Positions 1 to 9,188 of a stretch of 64,000 bases of DNA are shown here, one piece after another. The DNA is from Chitinophaga pinensis (GTDB lineage Bacteria; Bacteroidota; Bacteroidia; UBA7662). The stretch is taken from positions 38,550 through 102,549 of the forward strand of contig CAMCHJ010000007.1 of NCBI GenBank assembly GCA_945874665.1. Direction: 5' to 3'. The position numbers were made by a program, and so were the translations under genes. Every line of letters starts with the position of its first letter. Positions within the stretch are counted from its first letter, which is position 1. Below the pieces are notes generated by a model. The model saw nothing but the letters and a program-made list of their open reading frames with translations. It was not told the origin of the DNA and did not search any database.

Positions 1-40
1 AAGGCGTTTCGGTCTCCTTGTAGTAGGTAATCAGTAGTTG

Positions 41-60
41 AAAAGCTGAGTGTTTTCAGC
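41..60 (-). terminator. Possible terminator after the RsmI-like gene
   Basis: On the minus strand GCTGA-AAACAC-TCAGC is followed by only four T. It lies just downstream of the methylase stop. The stem is short, so this is weak. The remaining bases at the left edge (1-76) show no gene. Confidence 0.35.
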
Positions 61-76
61 CTGCTAAGCCAGTAAA

Positions 77-787
77 TTACCCTTCAGCATACAAAGCAAA
101 CACCACCGGTTTTTTGTGCAAATCGGGCAGGGCGCCCTGCCAGTCGGCAATGCGGCGGGTGCGAAGCATTTCGTTGGGACCCGTGAGCTCAGTGCCGATG
201 CAGAGTTTGGTGTTGGGATGGCAGCTTTGCACCAGTGTTTCGAGCATTTGGTTGTTGCGATAAGGCGCTTCAATAAACAGCTGGGTCATGTTGCGCTTGC
301 GACTTTCGGCCTCCAGCTCTAAAATAGCCTGCTTGCGCGCCGCCCTTTCCACCGGCAGATATCCCTGAAAACAAAACCGCTGTCCGTTAAATCCCGACCC
401 CATCAAGGTCAATAAAATACTTGAAGGCCCGGTAAGCGGCACCACCTGTATGCCTTGGCGATGGGCCTCGGCGACCACCAAAGCACCAGGGTCGGCAACA
501 GCTGGACAGCCTGCATCCGACAACAAGCCGATGTCGTGCCCCTGCAAAGCCGGAGCCAAAAAGCGCTTTGGACTCATTTCGCGGGTGTGCTCATTGAGCA
601 GCTGAAACTGCAGCGCATTGATGTCAATATCGCGGTTCAGCAGCTTCAAAAAACGGCGGCTCTCCTTCTCGCTTTCCACAATAAAATGCTGCAGACAGGT
701 TACCAAAGGGGTAATGGCCGCGGGAATGGTTTGGAGCGCGGTATCGGGCGCCAACAAAGAAGGAATGAGGTACAATTTGCCGTGCAT
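77..787 (-). CDS. RsmI-like SAM-dependent methyltransferase (tetrapyrrole methylase fold)
   Basis: This 236-residue protein belongs to the tetrapyrrole-methylase superfamily, RsmI branch, whose best known member 2'-O-methylates 16S rRNA C1402. The family hallmark is visible at about residues 90-135: SDAGCPAVADPG followed by VVPLTGPSSIL and a GYLP stretch. It is shorter than E. coli RsmI (286 aa), as is common for the Bacteroidota paralogue, and the C-terminal extension of full RsmI is missing. It may therefore be a paralogue with a different RNA target, so I give no gene symbol. The ATG start is supported by a -7 motif (TATCTTCG) four bases upstream. The gene stands alone; the neighbour on the other side is divergent. 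Confidence 0.85.
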   Translation of the reverse strand: MHGKLYLIPSLLAPDTALQTIPAAITPLVTCLQHFIVESEKESRRFLKLLNRDIDINALQFQLLNEHTREMSPKRFLAPALQGHDIGLLSDAGCPAVADPGALVVAEAHRQGIQVVPLTGPSSILLTLMGSGFNGQRFCFQGYLPVERAARKQAILELEAESRKRNMTQLFIEAPYRNNQMLETLVQSCHPNTKLCIGTELTGPNEMLRTRRIADWQGALPDLHKKPVVFALYAEG

Positions 788-791
788 GGAA

Positions 792-799
792 CGAAGATA
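792..799 (-). promoter_or_regulatory. -7 element TATCTTCG, 4 nt before the RsmI-like start
   Basis: Matches TAnnTTYG with spacing 4 (TTCC) to the ATG; implies a leaderless or very short-leader mRNA. Confidence 0.5.
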
Positions 800-1062
800 A
801 CAGTTCGGAAGTGCGCATTAAACCATTATCACCAAATCAAATGATACAGCACTCCGTCGTATCCACAAAACCCCAGCTTGCTAGGTGCAACAACTGCGTC
901 AAAAAGAGGGTGAAGTAAGACAAAATGAACCCGTGTTACAGAACCTCCAATGGACCAATTTCCATATTAATTCATAGATTTGAGCTTTTAAACTCCCTGC
1001 GGCGCAAGCACTTTTAACCTTGCATATGCTCACTTTCACCCGTTTTATGCGCCACTTTTAAG

Positions 1063-2217
1063 ATGCTGCAGCTACACGCACTTTTATGGGTTGATCTGGT
1101 TACCAACGCCTATTGGGCCCTCGGCTTAGGGTATGTGGTCTTGTTTTTAGCTTTTGCTTATTTTTGGTTTGGGAAGAAGGAAGCTGTGGGAATGTTAGAA
1201 TCCCTACCGCAAGTGAGTTTGGTGATTGCCATTCGCAACGAGCAAACCAATTTAGCAGCACTTTTCGCCCATCTCCGCCAATTAAACTACCCAGCACTCG
1301 AAGTTTTATTGGTAGATGACCAATCGGAGGACGAAAGTTTAGCATTGATGCAGCAAGCGGCAATACAAGCGCAAGCTGTGGGCGGCCATTGGCGCGTACT
1401 GCAGTCGGTGGGCAGCGGCAAAAAAGCCGCCATCAGCACCGCGCTGGCGGTGGCCAAGGGCGAATTAATCGTGACAACAGATGCAGATTGCGGCTTTTCG
1501 CCCGAGTGGATTGACCTGCTGGTCGCACCCTTTTCGGATCAAAACATACAACTGGTTGCAGGGCCAGTGATGACCACTGCCCACCCCAATTACTTTTTTA
1601 GCGCTTTTCAGCAGGTTGAATGGACCAGCATTTTGTTGGTAACACGGCTGAGTTTTAGTACGGGCATTCCCTTTATGTGCAGTGCAGCCAATATGGCGTA
1701 CCGAAAATCGGCATTTGAGCAAGTAAATGGGTATGCTGGGAATGGTCAGTTTTTGTCGGGTGACGACGAGTTTTTGCTCAAAAAAATACTGCACACCTAT
1801 GGCAAAACGGCCGTCAAATACCTGCACCAACCTCAGCTGTTGGTTACTACGCAACCGCAAAGCAACTGGACCAGCTTTTTGGCACAGCGGGCGCGTTGGG
1901 CATCGAAGTGGCGTAGGCACGACCAGGGACATTTGATCATTGCCGCATTACCTGCACTTTTACTGCTGCTGTTTTTGGTAAGTCCATTTTTACTGTTACT
2001 CGGAAAGCCTGGCCTACAGGCATTTTTAGGCTTATGGACTTTAAAAATCAGTATCGAGTATTTGGTAGTTGCCAGTGTATTAAAGCGGTTTAACGTCCCG
2101 TTGAGCCTTTTGGCCATGGCCGCCACCAGTTGTTCACACCCTTTTTACGCCTTGGCCACTGCTTTAACCATGGGCAACAAAAATTGGAAATGGAAAGGCC
2201 GCAGTCAGTCGTCTTAG
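1063..2217 (+). CDS. Membrane-bound family 2 glycosyltransferase
   Basis: A 384-residue GT-A fold glycosyltransferase of the GT2 type. An N-terminal membrane segment (about residues 8-35) precedes the catalytic domain, which opens with VSLVIAIRNEQTNL. The acceptor/metal region has LLVDDQSED and the DxD-like TTDADCG, and the late QRARW motif typical of processive or lipid-linked GT2 enzymes is present. Two or more hydrophobic segments follow to the C-terminus (about 290-370). It probably adds a sugar to a lipid or polysaccharide at the inner membrane; donor and acceptor cannot be told. It stands alone between the divergent RsmI-like gene and the Fe-S operon. The upstream 275 bases hold no other gene; a poor -7-like TAACCTTG sits 40 nt before the ATG. 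Confidence 0.85.
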   Translation: MLQLHALLWVDLVTNAYWALGLGYVVLFLAFAYFWFGKKEAVGMLESLPQVSLVIAIRNEQTNLAALFAHLRQLNYPALEVLLVDDQSEDESLALMQQAAIQAQAVGGHWRVLQSVGSGKKAAISTALAVAKGELIVTTDADCGFSPEWIDLLVAPFSDQNIQLVAGPVMTTAHPNYFFSAFQQVEWTSILLVTRLSFSTGIPFMCSAANMAYRKSAFEQVNGYAGNGQFLSGDDEFLLKKILHTYGKTAVKYLHQPQLLVTTQPQSNWTSFLAQRARWASKWRRHDQGHLIIAALPALLLLLFLVSPFLLLLGKPGLQAFLGLWTLKISIEYLVVASVLKRFNVPLSLLAMAATSCSHPFYALATALTMGNKNWKWKGRSQSS

Positions 2218-2313
2218 CACCAGCTTCCACCATTGGCAAAGCAAACGTCCAATTGCCTTTTTATGCGATAAGCTATCTAAAAACATCCCAACAACTGTTC
2301 ACCACACCAGCAT

Positions 2314-2336
2314 TACTTTAGAATGATTCTAAAGTA
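2314..2336. promoter_or_regulatory. Perfect 23-bp palindrome, Fur/PerR-type operator candidate
   Basis: The sequence TACTTTAGAAT-G-ATTCTAAAGTA is a perfect inverted repeat with 11-bp arms around one central base. Its core TTAGAAT-n-ATTCTAA has the 7-1-7 architecture of Fur-family operators (PerR consensus TTATAATnATTATAA). It lies about 80 bases before the Fe-S oxidoreductase operon. A one-base centre argues for a DNA operator rather than an RNA hairpin. Which Fur-family member binds is not shown. Confidence 0.6.
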
Positions 2337-2415
2337 TAGAAATACGCAAAAACAGCAAGCGTTTTCTTGAAAAATACGGCCATCTACGCTTATTTTGGCA
2401 TTTAAAGCAAAAGGC

Positions 2416-3738
2416 ATGCTACAAAACATTGTATTCATCATATTACTCGCCTTGGGAGGCGGCATTTTTGCCCGCAAAGTGGGTAAAATCCGCAGGAATA
2501 TTTTCTTAGGCAGGCCCCTCGACCGCACCGATCGAAAGTCGGAGCGCTGGACTACCATGGCACGGGTAGCGATGGGCCAAAGCAAAATGGTTGCACGTCC
2601 TGTAGCCGGCTTCTTTCACATCCTCATTTACGTGGGTTTTGTGCTCATTAACTTGGAGGTGTTGGAGATTGTAATCGACGGCATTTTTGGCACGCACCGC
2701 GTTTTTCAGCCCCTCTTAGGTGATTTTTACAACGTAATCATTGGTTTTTTTGAGATTTTAGCCATCGGCGTAATTTTGGCCTGCGTGGTGTTCTTTTGGC
2801 GCCGCAACATCCAACCCGTGGCGCGTTTTACGAGTCTCGAAATGACCGGCTGGCCCCGCCTCGATGCCAACCTCATCCTCATCATTGAAGTGGTGCTCAT
2901 GAGCGCCCTGTTGCTCATGAATACCGCTGAAGCCAATATGGAAGGCAAAACCGGCTATGCCATCAGTAATTTACTCGCACCGATGCTGGCGGGCGTATCC
3001 GAAAATGGTTTGCACAGCATCGAACGCATCAGCTGGTGGGCGCACATCGTGGGCATCCTCGCCTTCCTCAATTACCTGCCTTATAGCAAGCATTTCCACA
3101 TCATTTTGGCTTTCCCGAATACGTGGTATGCGCAATTGGAGCCATCCGGACAAATGAACAACATGGAAAGTGTGCAAAAGGAAGTGGCGATGATGCTCGA
3201 CCCGAACGCCAATCCATATGCCGCCCCGGCCGAAGGTGCCGAAGCCCCTGGTCGTTTTGGCGCCAAAGATGTGATGGACCTTCCTTGGAAGAGCCTGCTC
3301 GATGCCTACAGCTGCACCGAATGCGGCCGTTGCACGAGTGTTTGTCCGGCCAACACCACCGGCAAGCTCCTCTCCCCGCGTAAAATAATGATGGACACCC
3401 GCGACCGACTCGAAATTGTGGGCGCCAACATCGATAAAAATGGCTCGTTTGTAGATGACGGTAAATCGCTGCTCGGCGACCACATCAAGGCCGAAGAAAT
3501 ACAGGCTTGCAACACTTGCAATGCTTGTGTAGAGGCTTGTCCAGTACTCATCAATCCCGTAAGCATCATCACCGAGTTACGCCGCTACCAAGCCATGGAA
3601 GCCTCGCAGGTGCCGTCTGAATGGGGTTTGATGTTCAACAACATCGAAAACAACGGTGCCCCTTGGCAGTTCCCGGCGGCCGACCGCATGGGCTGGGCCG
3701 ATAACCTTGAAGTGAAAACTAAAAACGCAGAAGCATGA
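2416..3738 (+). CDS. Membrane 4Fe-4S oxidoreductase subunit (GlcF/HdrC-like, nitrate-reductase-gamma-like N-terminus)
   Basis: About 440 residues. The N-terminal half has some five hydrophobic segments resembling the cytochrome b-type gamma subunit of respiratory reductases. The C-terminal half carries two ferredoxin-type cluster motifs, CTECGRCTSVCP and CNTCNACVEACP, each with the CxxCxxCxxxCP pattern. It should pass electrons between the quinone pool and a cytoplasmic partner. The ORF track begins at a TTG at 2395; I prefer the ATG at 2416, giving MLQNIVFIILL and a clean first membrane segment. Its stop overlaps the next ATG (ATGA), so the two are translationally coupled and probably form one complex. 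A Fur/PerR-like palindrome precedes the operon. The physiological donor and acceptor are not known for this widespread Bacteroidota pair. Confidence 0.85.
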   Translation: MLQNIVFIILLALGGGIFARKVGKIRRNIFLGRPLDRTDRKSERWTTMARVAMGQSKMVARPVAGFFHILIYVGFVLINLEVLEIVIDGIFGTHRVFQPLLGDFYNVIIGFFEILAIGVILACVVFFWRRNIQPVARFTSLEMTGWPRLDANLILIIEVVLMSALLLMNTAEANMEGKTGYAISNLLAPMLAGVSENGLHSIERISWWAHIVGILAFLNYLPYSKHFHIILAFPNTWYAQLEPSGQMNNMESVQKEVAMMLDPNANPYAAPAEGAEAPGRFGAKDVMDLPWKSLLDAYSCTECGRCTSVCPANTTGKLLSPRKIMMDTRDRLEIVGANIDKNGSFVDDGKSLLGDHIKAEEIQACNTCNACVEACPVLINPVSIITELRRYQAMEASQVPSEWGLMFNNIENNGAPWQFPAADRMGWADNLEVKTKNAEA

Positions 3739-4538
3739 GCGCCATTACGCTGAAAATTGATACCATGGCCGAGCTGGCCGCCAAAGGCGAAGCGCCCGAA
3801 ATATTGTTTTGGGTAGGTTGCGCCGGTAGTTTCGACGACCGCGCCCGCAAAATCACCCGGGCGGTGGCTGCCATTTTGCACGAAGTAGGCATGAAATTCG
3901 CCGTGCTGGGCACCGAAGAAAGCTGCACCGGCGACCCTGCCAAGCGCGCTGGTAACGAGTTTTTGTTCCAGATGCAGGCCGCTCAAAACATCCAAGTAAT
4001 GAATATGTACGAGGTGAAGAAAATTGTGACGGCTTGTCCCCACTGCTTCAACACCCTCAAAAACGAATACCCCGAGCTCGGCGGCAATTACGAGGTGCTG
4101 CACCACGCCACCCTGCTGCAGCAGCTCATTAACGAGGGTCGATTGAAGGTAAAAGATGGCGGTGCCTTCAAAGGCAAACGCATCACCTTCCACGATTCGT
4201 GTTATTTAGGTCGCGCCAACGGCATTTACGAAGCACCGCGGCAAGTGCTCGAGGCATTGGATGCCGATTTGGTGGAGATGAAGCGGAGCAAGGCCAAAGG
4301 ACTGTGTTGCGGGGCTGGCGGCGCACAAATGTTCAAAGAAGCCGAAAAAGGCAACAAAGAAGTGAACATCGAACGCATCGAGGACGCCCTCGAAACCCAA
4401 CCCGATGTGGTGGCCGCAGCTTGTCCTTTTTGCATGACCATGCTCACCGATGGCGTGAAGAACAAAGAAAAAGAAAGCAGCATCAAAGTTTACGACATCG
4501 CTGAACTCATTGCCGGTGCCAATGGTTTAATCAATTAA
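3735..4538 (+). CDS. HdrB-like cysteine-rich (CCG domain) Fe-S binding subunit
   Basis: A 267-residue soluble protein with two CCG-type cysteine-rich domains, as in heterodisulfide reductase HdrB and the C-terminus of glycolate oxidase GlcF. Visible pieces are WVGCAGSFDDR, ACPHCFNTLKNEYPELG, HDSCYLGR, GLCCGAGGAQMF and AACPFCMTML. In HdrB this domain binds non-cubane Fe-S clusters at the catalytic site, so this subunit is the likely reaction centre served by the membrane ferredoxin-like subunit upstream. The ATG overlaps the upstream stop by 4 bases. The substrate is not evident. Confidence 0.85.
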   Translation: MSAITLKIDTMAELAAKGEAPEILFWVGCAGSFDDRARKITRAVAAILHEVGMKFAVLGTEESCTGDPAKRAGNEFLFQMQAAQNIQVMNMYEVKKIVTACPHCFNTLKNEYPELGGNYEVLHHATLLQQLINEGRLKVKDGGAFKGKRITFHDSCYLGRANGIYEAPRQVLEALDADLVEMKRSKAKGLCCGAGGAQMFKEAEKGNKEVNIERIEDALETQPDVVAAACPFCMTMLTDGVKNKEKESSIKVYDIAELIAGANGLIN

Positions 4539-4555
4539 GCAATTCCCAAAAAAGC

Positions 4556-5053
4556 ATGTACGCAGCCTTCGAAGCCCTTTCGCCCGCCTCAAAAATCTGG
4601 ATTTACCAAAGCAATCGCCCCTTTCAAGCTGGCGAAATTAACAGTCTGCACGCCGCCCTCCGCACTTTTGTAGAAAGCTGGACCGCCCACAACAAGGAGC
4701 TCCAAGGCAGTTACCTCATCCTGCGCAACCAGTTTATTGTGCTGGCGGTGGACGAGACCAATATGCCGGCTTCGGGCTGCAGCATCGACAAATCGGTGCA
4801 TTTTATGCAGATTATTGAGAGTGAATTGGGCGTAACGCTGTTCGATCGTATGTTGTTGGCCTTTGAAGAAAAGGGGGAGCTCATCACCCTGCACCGCAAC
4901 GAATTCGAAAAAGCCGTACAAAGCGGCCGCATTACCGCCAATACCGTTGTGGTAAACAACATGGTGTTTACCAAAGACGCCCTCGAAACCAAGTGGTTGC
5001 TGCCTTTCGCTGATAGCTGGCATGCGCAAATGTTTCAGCTGGCCACAGCTTAG
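4556..5053 (+). CDS. Conserved Bacteroidota protein of unknown function (often misnamed ABC transporter ATPase)
   Basis: A 165-residue soluble protein with no Walker A or B motif and no membrane segment. Databases often carry this family as 'ABC transporter ATPase', which the sequence does not support. It starts 17 bases after the HdrB-like gene and so is probably the third gene of that operon; the context suggests a role linked to the Fe-S complex, but this is inference. Its TAG stop overlaps the stop of the convergent gene: the four bases TTAG serve both strands. Confidence 0.75.
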   Translation: MYAAFEALSPASKIWIYQSNRPFQAGEINSLHAALRTFVESWTAHNKELQGSYLILRNQFIVLAVDETNMPASGCSIDKSVHFMQIIESELGVTLFDRMLLAFEEKGELITLHRNEFEKAVQSGRITANTVVVNNMVFTKDALETKWLLPFADSWHAQMFQLATA

Positions 5054-5664
5054 TCGGCCGCACCCCCAGACAGCACCAGCTCCATCAAGCGTTCGAAGCT
5101 TTGGGCAGGCGTGTATTGATGGTCCTGGTACACATTACACTGCAATTTTAAGTATTTCAGCTGTCCATCGCGCCGCAGCGTTTCGAGCAGCACATTGCCA
5201 AAGCGCTGGTTGATGAGGCCGCTGGCCAGCTCCTCGGCGCGTAGTTTGGGCTTGAGGTAGCGCTTTTGCAGCTCTTGCCAAGACTCGCCCACCGGCCATA
5301 TTTTACGCTCGTTTTGCTGCTCCACATAGCCCTGTTCGGTAACCAAGCGCGCCAGTCGGTCGAGCATAAAATCGTAATGCTTCTCCGGCACCCCAGCCTC
5401 AGCATACCACATAAAGCCTGCGGCATGCTCGCCATTGAGCACCACAAATTTGGCTACGCTACCGGGCTGCAAACTGGCCCGCTGGTAGTTCTGCCGCAGC
5501 AGTTCTAGGTGGGTAGACTCTTGGTGCTGCACATACAGTTGCAACTCCTGCTCAAAGCGGTTCGAACGCACCAACGGCTCGTGTACGAGCTGCTGGGCGG
5601 CAACAGTGTTGGCCTTACCACCGAGCAATTGTTGTAGTTGATCAAACCAGGTAGACTTCGACAT
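5050..5664 (-). CDS. Hypothetical protein, 204 aa
   Basis: I do not recognise this family. The protein is soluble, rich in Gln, Leu and Glu, has no signal peptide or membrane segment, and looks largely helical (FEQELQLYVQHQESTHLELL). A more ordered middle, about residues 65-120, contains FVVLNGEHAAGFMWYAEAG. Codon use resembles the neighbours, so it is likely a real gene. It converges on the Fe-S operon and its stop overlaps the stop of the plus-strand gene. No promoter motif is obvious before the ATG. Confidence 0.7.
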   Translation of the reverse strand: MSKSTWFDQLQQLLGGKANTVAAQQLVHEPLVRSNRFEQELQLYVQHQESTHLELLRQNYQRASLQPGSVAKFVVLNGEHAAGFMWYAEAGVPEKHYDFMLDRLARLVTEQGYVEQQNERKIWPVGESWQELQKRYLKPKLRAEELASGLINQRFGNVLLETLRRDGQLKYLKLQCNVYQDHQYTPAQSFERLMELVLSGGAAD

Positions 5665-5786
5665 GGTGTTTTTGTAATAACCTCAAGGAAGGGGTAAAGT
5701 TCGAGAAATAAGCAGAGAAAGTGGCTGAAGCGCGTGCCGATATTCCTGAAGCAGCAATGACAAGCTACTTCAGTAACGCAAAAACA

Positions 5787-6959
5787 CTACTCTTCTAGTC
5801 CCTCTTCTTCCGGTCCCCCGCCATACAAAATACTTAAGATAGCCGCCTTATCAACATTACCCCCACTGGTTTTGTTGCTGAGGGCAATGATGCAGGTTTC
5901 ATCCTCCGGCATGTGCACCAACAAGGTCTTAAAACCACGCCACCAGCCGCCATGAAACCGTACTTCGTAGCCATGCAGGGTGGTGTACATGCGCCAGCCA
6001 TAGCCGTAGCTAGCCAAGTGGCGGTTGCGGGGATTGTGCGGCTGCAAGGCTAAGGCCATGCTGCTGGCGCTGATGAGCTTGTTGCGGAAAAGGGCCTGCT
6101 CCCAAGCGTATAAATCGCGCAGCGAGGCATATATGCCTTTGTCGCCGACCACGCCATTGAGGAAATACTGCGTTGTAACAGGCCGAAAGAACCCCGTATG
6201 ACCGCTCAGCGCGGCTTTAGGCAGACTCCTTTTAGGGTTGATGACAAAAGCCGTGTGCATGCCCGCCGGCTCAAACAGATATTTTCGGGCGTAATCGCGG
6301 AAACGCATGCCACTCACTTCTTCTACAATGGCGGCGAGCAAAGCATAACCGGTATTGCTGTATTCGTAGCGACGGTCGGGCGCGTGCCAACGTTGTTGTG
6401 GATGCTCGCTCAGTAGCTGCACGAGCTTATGGTTGTCGAGGTACTCCCTTTGGTCGGGCCAAAGGCGTTCGGCATCGTACATATAATTGCTCAGGCCACC
6501 GCGGTGCGCCAAAAGCATGTGTACCGTTATGCCAGGGTGCGGAAAGTCGGGGAAAAAGCGCTGAATGCTGTCGCTAAGCGAGAGTTTACCCGCCTCCATG
6601 AGCTGCAAAATAGCCACGGCGGTGAATTGTTTTGAGACAGAGGCGAGCTCAAAGAGGGCATCGGTTTGCAGACTGTCGCCTCGCTTGCCCGAAGCCATAC
6701 CCACGGCGCCTTCGTAGATGATTTGACCGCGATGGGCCACCAACAATACCCCATTAAATCCGCGTGGCTTAAAGCGGTGCAGCACCAAGCTGTCGATGCT
6801 GGCCGCCTTGCGCGCAATGTCGGCAGGGTCGTTGATGAATACTGGTCCCGGTGGCGACTCACGATAAGCATCCTCGCCCTGTTCACTGCAGGTAATCAGC
6901 AGCGGAAGGGTAAGGAGCGTAATCCAAAAGAATTTAGGAAGCCGTAAAGGCCCCGGCAT
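5787..6959 (-). CDS. Serine beta-lactamase-family hydrolase, lipoprotein
   Basis: A 390-residue penicillin-binding-protein/class C beta-lactamase-fold hydrolase. The N-terminus is a lipoprotein signal ending LLITC, so the enzyme should be membrane-anchored in the envelope. The catalytic SxxK is in ELASVSKQFT (about residue 110), the second motif is YSN in YEYSNTGY (about 200), and the third is HGG in VRFHGGWWRG (about 340). Members are esterases, peptidases or beta-lactamases; the substrate cannot be read here, and antibiotic resistance should not be assumed. Its ATG overlaps the stop of purL by one base (TAATG), so it is probably the last gene of the PepSY-purL-hydrolase transcript. Confidence 0.9.
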   Translation of the reverse strand: MPGPLRLPKFFWITLLTLPLLITCSEQGEDAYRESPPGPVFINDPADIARKAASIDSLVLHRFKPRGFNGVLLVAHRGQIIYEGAVGMASGKRGDSLQTDALFELASVSKQFTAVAILQLMEAGKLSLSDSIQRFFPDFPHPGITVHMLLAHRGGLSNYMYDAERLWPDQREYLDNHKLVQLLSEHPQQRWHAPDRRYEYSNTGYALLAAIVEEVSGMRFRDYARKYLFEPAGMHTAFVINPKRSLPKAALSGHTGFFRPVTTQYFLNGVVGDKGIYASLRDLYAWEQALFRNKLISASSMALALQPHNPRNRHLASYGYGWRMYTTLHGYEVRFHGGWWRGFKTLLVHMPEDETCIIALSNKTSGGNVDKAAILSILYGGGPEEEGLEE

Positions 6960-9178
6960 TACGCCTCCATGATTTTGCCCAAGGCCTCGTCGTACAACTG
7001 ACCAAAGGCCTCGATGCTTGGATAATCGGCACCGTTGATGTGCACAGTCCCGTCGGTGACTTCTCCCAAAAAGCTAAAAGGAATTCCAGCGGCTTTAAGC
7101 AACTTCTCGAGCACAGGTTGCTCGTGTGGATCGATGCTGATGACCGCGCGGCTCTGACTTTCGCCAAACAAAAAGGCGTCGGTGCGCAAGGAAGCATCGG
7201 TTTGGATACTGAAGCCAAGTTTGTTGTAAAAACCACTCTCGATGAGGTTGATGAACAGTCCGCCATCGGCAATATCGTGCATACTTTCAGCCAAGTTGTT
7301 GGCGCGAATTTGGTGGAGCACTTGGTGGAGCTTTACTTCAGCCTCGATTTCAAAATGGGGACAACTACTGTGCTTGATGCCGTGGTAGCTGTAAATATAT
7401 TGCGAACTGCCGAGGTCATTGTTCATCTCGCCCAATACATAAATCAAATCGCCCGGGCGCTTGAAATAGAGGGTTTGATGTTGGTTTTTATTGTCGAGGA
7501 TGCCTACCATGCCAATTACGGGCGATGGATAAACTGGACCTTCGTAGCTCGACTGGTTGTAAAAGCTCACGTTTCCGCCGGTTACAGGGGTACCGAGCGC
7601 CAAACACGCTTCGCTCATGCCTTTGATGGCCCCTACAAACTGCCAGTACACCTCAGGATTGTAAGGATTACCGAAATTCAAGCAGTTGGTTACCGCTACG
7701 GCTTCTCCACCCGAACAAACAATGTTTCGTGCCGCTTCGGCCACTGCAATGGCGGTGCCTTTGTGCGGATCGGCGTAAATGTAGCGGGAGTTGCAGTCAA
7801 CCGACATGGCCAACGCCTTATCGGTGCCGCGCACTTCCACCACCGACGCATCCGATGGCTGGTTGGTGGTCATGTTGATGGTACCCACCATGCTGTCGTA
7901 TTGCTGATACACCCATTTCTTCGAACAAAGATTGGGGTGCGTGGCCAAATGCTTCATCACAGGCAACAAATCGGCTGGTTCAGGTACTGCGGCATTGTTG
8001 TATTTGGCAATTTCTTGTAGATAAGCAGGCTCGCGGTATTCGCGGTGGTAAACGGGTGCACCGCCACCTAGCACCAAACTTTCGGCAGGCAAATCGGCCA
8101 CCAGCTCGTTATGCATGTAAAAATGCAAACGCTCGCCGGCTGTTACCTCGCCAATTTGCTCGCAGTTGATGTCCCATTTGTCGAAAACCGCCAACAACTT
8201 GTCCTCCTGGCCTTTTTTACAAACGATGAGCATGCGCTCTTGCGATTCTGACAATAAAATCTCCCATGGCTTCATGTTCGGCTGACGCGTTGGTACCTTG
8301 TCGAGCCAAATCACCATGCCATGCTCGCCTTTGGCCGACATTTCGGAGCTCGAGCAGATAATACCCGCAGCGCCCATGTCTTGCATGCCTATGATGGCAC
8401 CCGTATCAATGGCCTCTAAAGTCGCTTCTAGCAGCAATTTCTCCTGGAAGGGGTCGCCCACCTGCACCGATGGCAGGTCGTCGGCCGAATCTTCCGTAAT
8501 GTCTTTCGAAGCAAAAGCTGCCCCGTGGATGCCATCCTTGCCTGTATGCGAGCCCACGATAAACACCGGATTACCCACCCCGTAAGAGATGGCAGAAACC
8601 GTTTTACCTTTTTCAACGATACCTACCGACATGGCATTCACAAGCGGATTAACCGTAAAGCAGTCATCAAAATATACTTCGCCACCAACGGTAGGTACGC
8701 CAAATGCATTGCCGTAGTCGCCAATGCCCTTCACCACCCCGCGGATGATCCACTTGGTGCGTTCTTGCTGCAGGTTGCCGAAGCGCAGACTGTTTAGTTG
8801 CGCAATGGGGCGTGCGCCCATGGTAAATATGTCGCGGTTGATGCCACCCACTCCCGTTGCCGCACCTTGATAAGGCTCAATGGCCGAAGGGTGGTTGTGT
8901 GATTCGATTTTGAATGCGCAGCCGAGGCCATCGCCGATGTCGACTAAACCCGCATTTTCTTCGCCCGCCTTGGCCAACATGCGCTCGCCTTCTTTGGGTA
9001 AGGTTTTGAGCCAAACAATGGAGTTTTTATAGGAGCAGTGCTCGCTCCACATCACCGAATACACACTGAGTTCGTTAAAATTGGGCACGCGACCCAATAT
9101 TTCACAGATTTTGTCGAATTCCTCTGGCAACAAGCCGAGTTCTTTGGCAGTTTCTACAGTAGTCAATTTATCTTCCAC
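6959..9178 (-). CDS. purL: Phosphoribosylformylglycinamidine synthase subunit PurL (small type)
   Basis: A 739-residue FGAM synthase, close in length to the B. subtilis small PurL and much shorter than the fused 1200+ residue form, so separate PurS and PurQ subunits are expected elsewhere. It converts FGAR to FGAM with ATP and ammonia delivered by PurQ. Family signatures include [14 protein letters not shown] near the N-terminus, [22 protein letters not shown], and in the second half [14 protein letters not shown] and [11 protein letters not shown]. The start is GTG. It lies 10 bases after the PepSY-like gene and overlaps the hydrolase gene by one base. The other purine genes in the window, purE-purK, are about 10 kb away. 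Confidence 0.95.
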   Translation of the reverse strand: MEDKLTTVETAKELGLLPEEFDKICEILGRVPNFNELSVYSVMWSEHCSYKNSIVWLKTLPKEGERMLAKAGEENAGLVDIGDGLGCAFKIESHNHPSAIEPYQGAATGVGGINRDIFTMGARPIAQLNSLRFGNLQQERTKWIIRGVVKGIGDYGNAFGVPTVGGEVYFDDCFTVNPLVNAMSVGIVEKGKTVSAISYGVGNPVFIVGSHTGKDGIHGAAFASKDITEDSADDLPSVQVGDPFQEKLLLEATLEAIDTGAIIGMQDMGAAGIICSSSEMSAKGEHGMVIWLDKVPTRQPNMKPWEILLSESQERMLIVCKKGQEDKLLAVFDKWDINCEQIGEVTAGERLHFYMHNELVADLPAESLVLGGGAPVYHREYREPAYLQEIAKYNNAAVPEPADLLPVMKHLATHPNLCSKKWVYQQYDSMVGTINMTTNQPSDASVVEVRGTDKALAMSVDCNSRYIYADPHKGTAIAVAEAARNIVCSGGEAVAVTNCLNFGNPYNPEVYWQFVGAIKGMSEACLALGTPVTGGNVSFYNQSSYEGPVYPSPVIGMVGILDNKNQHQTLYFKRPGDLIYVLGEMNNDLGSSQYIYSYHGIKHSSCPHFEIEAEVKLHQVLHQIRANNLAESMHDIADGGLFINLIESGFYNKLGFSIQTDASLRTDAFLFGESQSRAVISIDPHEQPVLEKLLKAAGIPFSFLGEVTDGTVHINGADYPSIEAFGQLYDEALGKIMEA

Positions 9179-9188
9179 GGAGAGCTAT

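Noticed and set aside
7040-8020. 326-aa plus-strand ORF
   Set aside because: Lies entirely opposite purL, which has all its family motifs; the reading is a codon-bias shadow.
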